64,000 nucleotides of DNA from Bacteroidales bacterium (GTDB lineage Bacteria > Bacteroidota > Bacteroidia > Bacteroidales > GCA-2748055). The notes below the pieces were generated by a model that did not search any database, was not told where the DNA came from, and saw only the letters and a program-made list of their open reading frames with translations. Position 1 is the stretch's first letter; every line of letters starts with the position of its first letter. This document shows positions 63,455 to 64,000 of the stretch, in pieces. Location of the stretch: contig JAOZQY010000010.1 in the NCBI GenBank assembly GCA_029931975.1, forward strand, positions 16,089 through 80,088, in the 5' to 3' direction. Position numbers and translations under genes: made by a program.

Positions 63455-64000
63455 AGGTTTCTGACTTTGCTTTTCTTTCAATTTGATCAATTCTCCGGAT
63501 GATCTCCAGGCAGGCCCTTCCGTTATGGTAGGGGCTTTTCCAGAATCCGGCCTTTTCCTTTTCTGTTTGCGGCTTTCCTTCACTATTCACACTCCAGTAC
63601 CACTCTCCAAGTTTATGGTCGATGATCTGTTCTTTGATATAGGTCCAGCTTCCCAGCGATCTTTTCAGGAAGTTCTCTTCACCTGACAGCTGGTAAGCAT
63701 TAAAGTAGCCCACCAGTGCCTCAGCCTGGGGCCACCAGTGTTTATCTGAATCCAAATCCCCGGTCTCCGGGAAAAACTCATAGTGAAGACCACCGTCCGC
63801 GGCCAGCCCGGTTTCATTGGCCGAAGCCATTTCAATGGCCACCTGAGTACAGTCTGAGATCATCTCCGGGTCTCCCAGGATTTCGGCCGCCTCATGGAGC
63901 AACCAGGAGCATTCAATATTATGTCCGTAGGATATAAGGGTCGATTTCAGCGTCCAGTGGTCATCGAAAAAGAGATTCAACTGCTTTCTTTCCCGGTCCA
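63441..64000 (-). CDS. cellobiose/mannobiose 2-epimerase (AGE family), C-terminal part; runs off the window
   Basis: Only the last 186 codons are in the window; the frame is open through base 64000 on the minus strand (DRERKQLNLFFDDHW). AGE-fold (alpha/alpha barrel) motifs of cellobiose 2-epimerases: TLISYGHNIECSWLLHEAAE with the catalytic His region, HWWPQAEALVGYFNAYQLSG, GEWYWSVNSEGKP, AGFWKSPYHNGRACLEIIRR. The enzyme converts the reducing-end sugar of cellobiose or mannobiose between glucose and mannose. Followed by GH130 phosphorylase with 14 bases of overlap, it gives the known mannobiose route to mannosylglucose and then mannose-1-P. Confidence 0.88.
   Translation of the reverse strand, partial: DRERKQLNLFFDDHWTLKSTLISYGHNIECSWLLHEAAEILGDPEMISDCTQVAIEMASANETGLAADGGLHYEFFPETGDLDSDKHWWPQAEALVGYFNAYQLSGEENFLKRSLGSWTYIKEQIIDHKLGEWYWSVNSEGKPQTEKEKAGFWKSPYHNGRACLEIIRRIDQIERKAKSETYESI

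Noticed and set aside
1..64000. CRISPR arrays, tRNA, rRNA, insertion sequences or prophage genes
   Set aside because: No regularly spaced repeats, no transposase or integrase motif and no recognisable RNA gene were found on reading both strands.

Overview
The window reads as a chromosome segment of a polysaccharide-degrading Bacteroidota, most likely from the Bacteroidales/Marinilabiliales side. The grounds are two SusC/SusD pairs, type IX secretion C-terminal domains of both type A (GH16 enzyme) and type B (PKD protein), many Bacteroidota-style lipoproteins, Bacteroidota promoters (TTG, about 20 bases, TAnnTTTG), and a peptidoglycan-salvage operon of the kind found in Bacteroidales. No rRNA, tRNA, CRISPR array or insertion sequence was recognised.

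Layout. 1-6.7 kb is a decayed stretch: a broken S9 peptidase, a plug-only TonB-receptor-like protein, a cold-shock protein, a DoxX gene cut from its Tat/TIM-barrel half by a stop codon, an intact secreted GH16 glucanase, and a broken FAD/Fe-S oxidoreductase. 6.8-16.6 kb is a six-gene peptidoglycan-salvage operon: NamZ muramidase, golvesin/amidase-like protein, GT2, DUF4922, SpoIID/LytB and an AmpG-like permease. 16.6-17.8 kb holds a mobile mystery A/B pair (HTH plus Fic) with B broken, followed by a near-perfect palindrome. 17.8-18.5 kb encodes a Tat-exported C_GCAxxG_C_C protein.

18.5-46.4 kb is the most distinctive region, 28 kb almost entirely of cell-envelope genes. It has five giant FG-GAP/VCBS plus ASPIC/UnbV (CRTAC1-like) lipoproteins of 1.09-1.19 kb codons, two SusC/SusD pairs and one small unknown lipoprotein. 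Two minus-strand units share the order SusC, SusD, intrinsic terminator, ASPIC/UnbV lipoprotein(s). I infer a surface capture and import system in which the calcium-binding propellers replace or add to SusE/F-type binding lipoproteins. The substrate cannot be read from the sequence.

46.5-49.4 kb has an asparagine-synthase-like ligase without the glutaminase cysteine, overlapping a radical SAM gene, then remnants of a P1 peptidase. 49.4-52.6 kb has a creatininase-family amidohydrolase and a NagB deaminase fused to a PIG-L/LmbE deacetylase domain, with a clear promoter and terminator. 53-60.9 kb is a 3-keto-sugar type set: three Tat-exported Gfo/Idh/MocA oxidoreductases, a DUF1080 hydrolase lipoprotein and a Tat-exported sugar-phosphate-isomerase-like protein, with a PKD/T9SS protein and guanine deaminase between. 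61.5-64 kb has a wrecked GH94 phosphorylase followed by GH130 mannosylglucose phosphorylase and the end of a cellobiose/mannobiose 2-epimerase.

A theme across the window is gene decay of one style. Six genes keep both ends but carry in-frame stops, frameshifts and central deletions, while their neighbours, including 3-kb ORFs, are clean.
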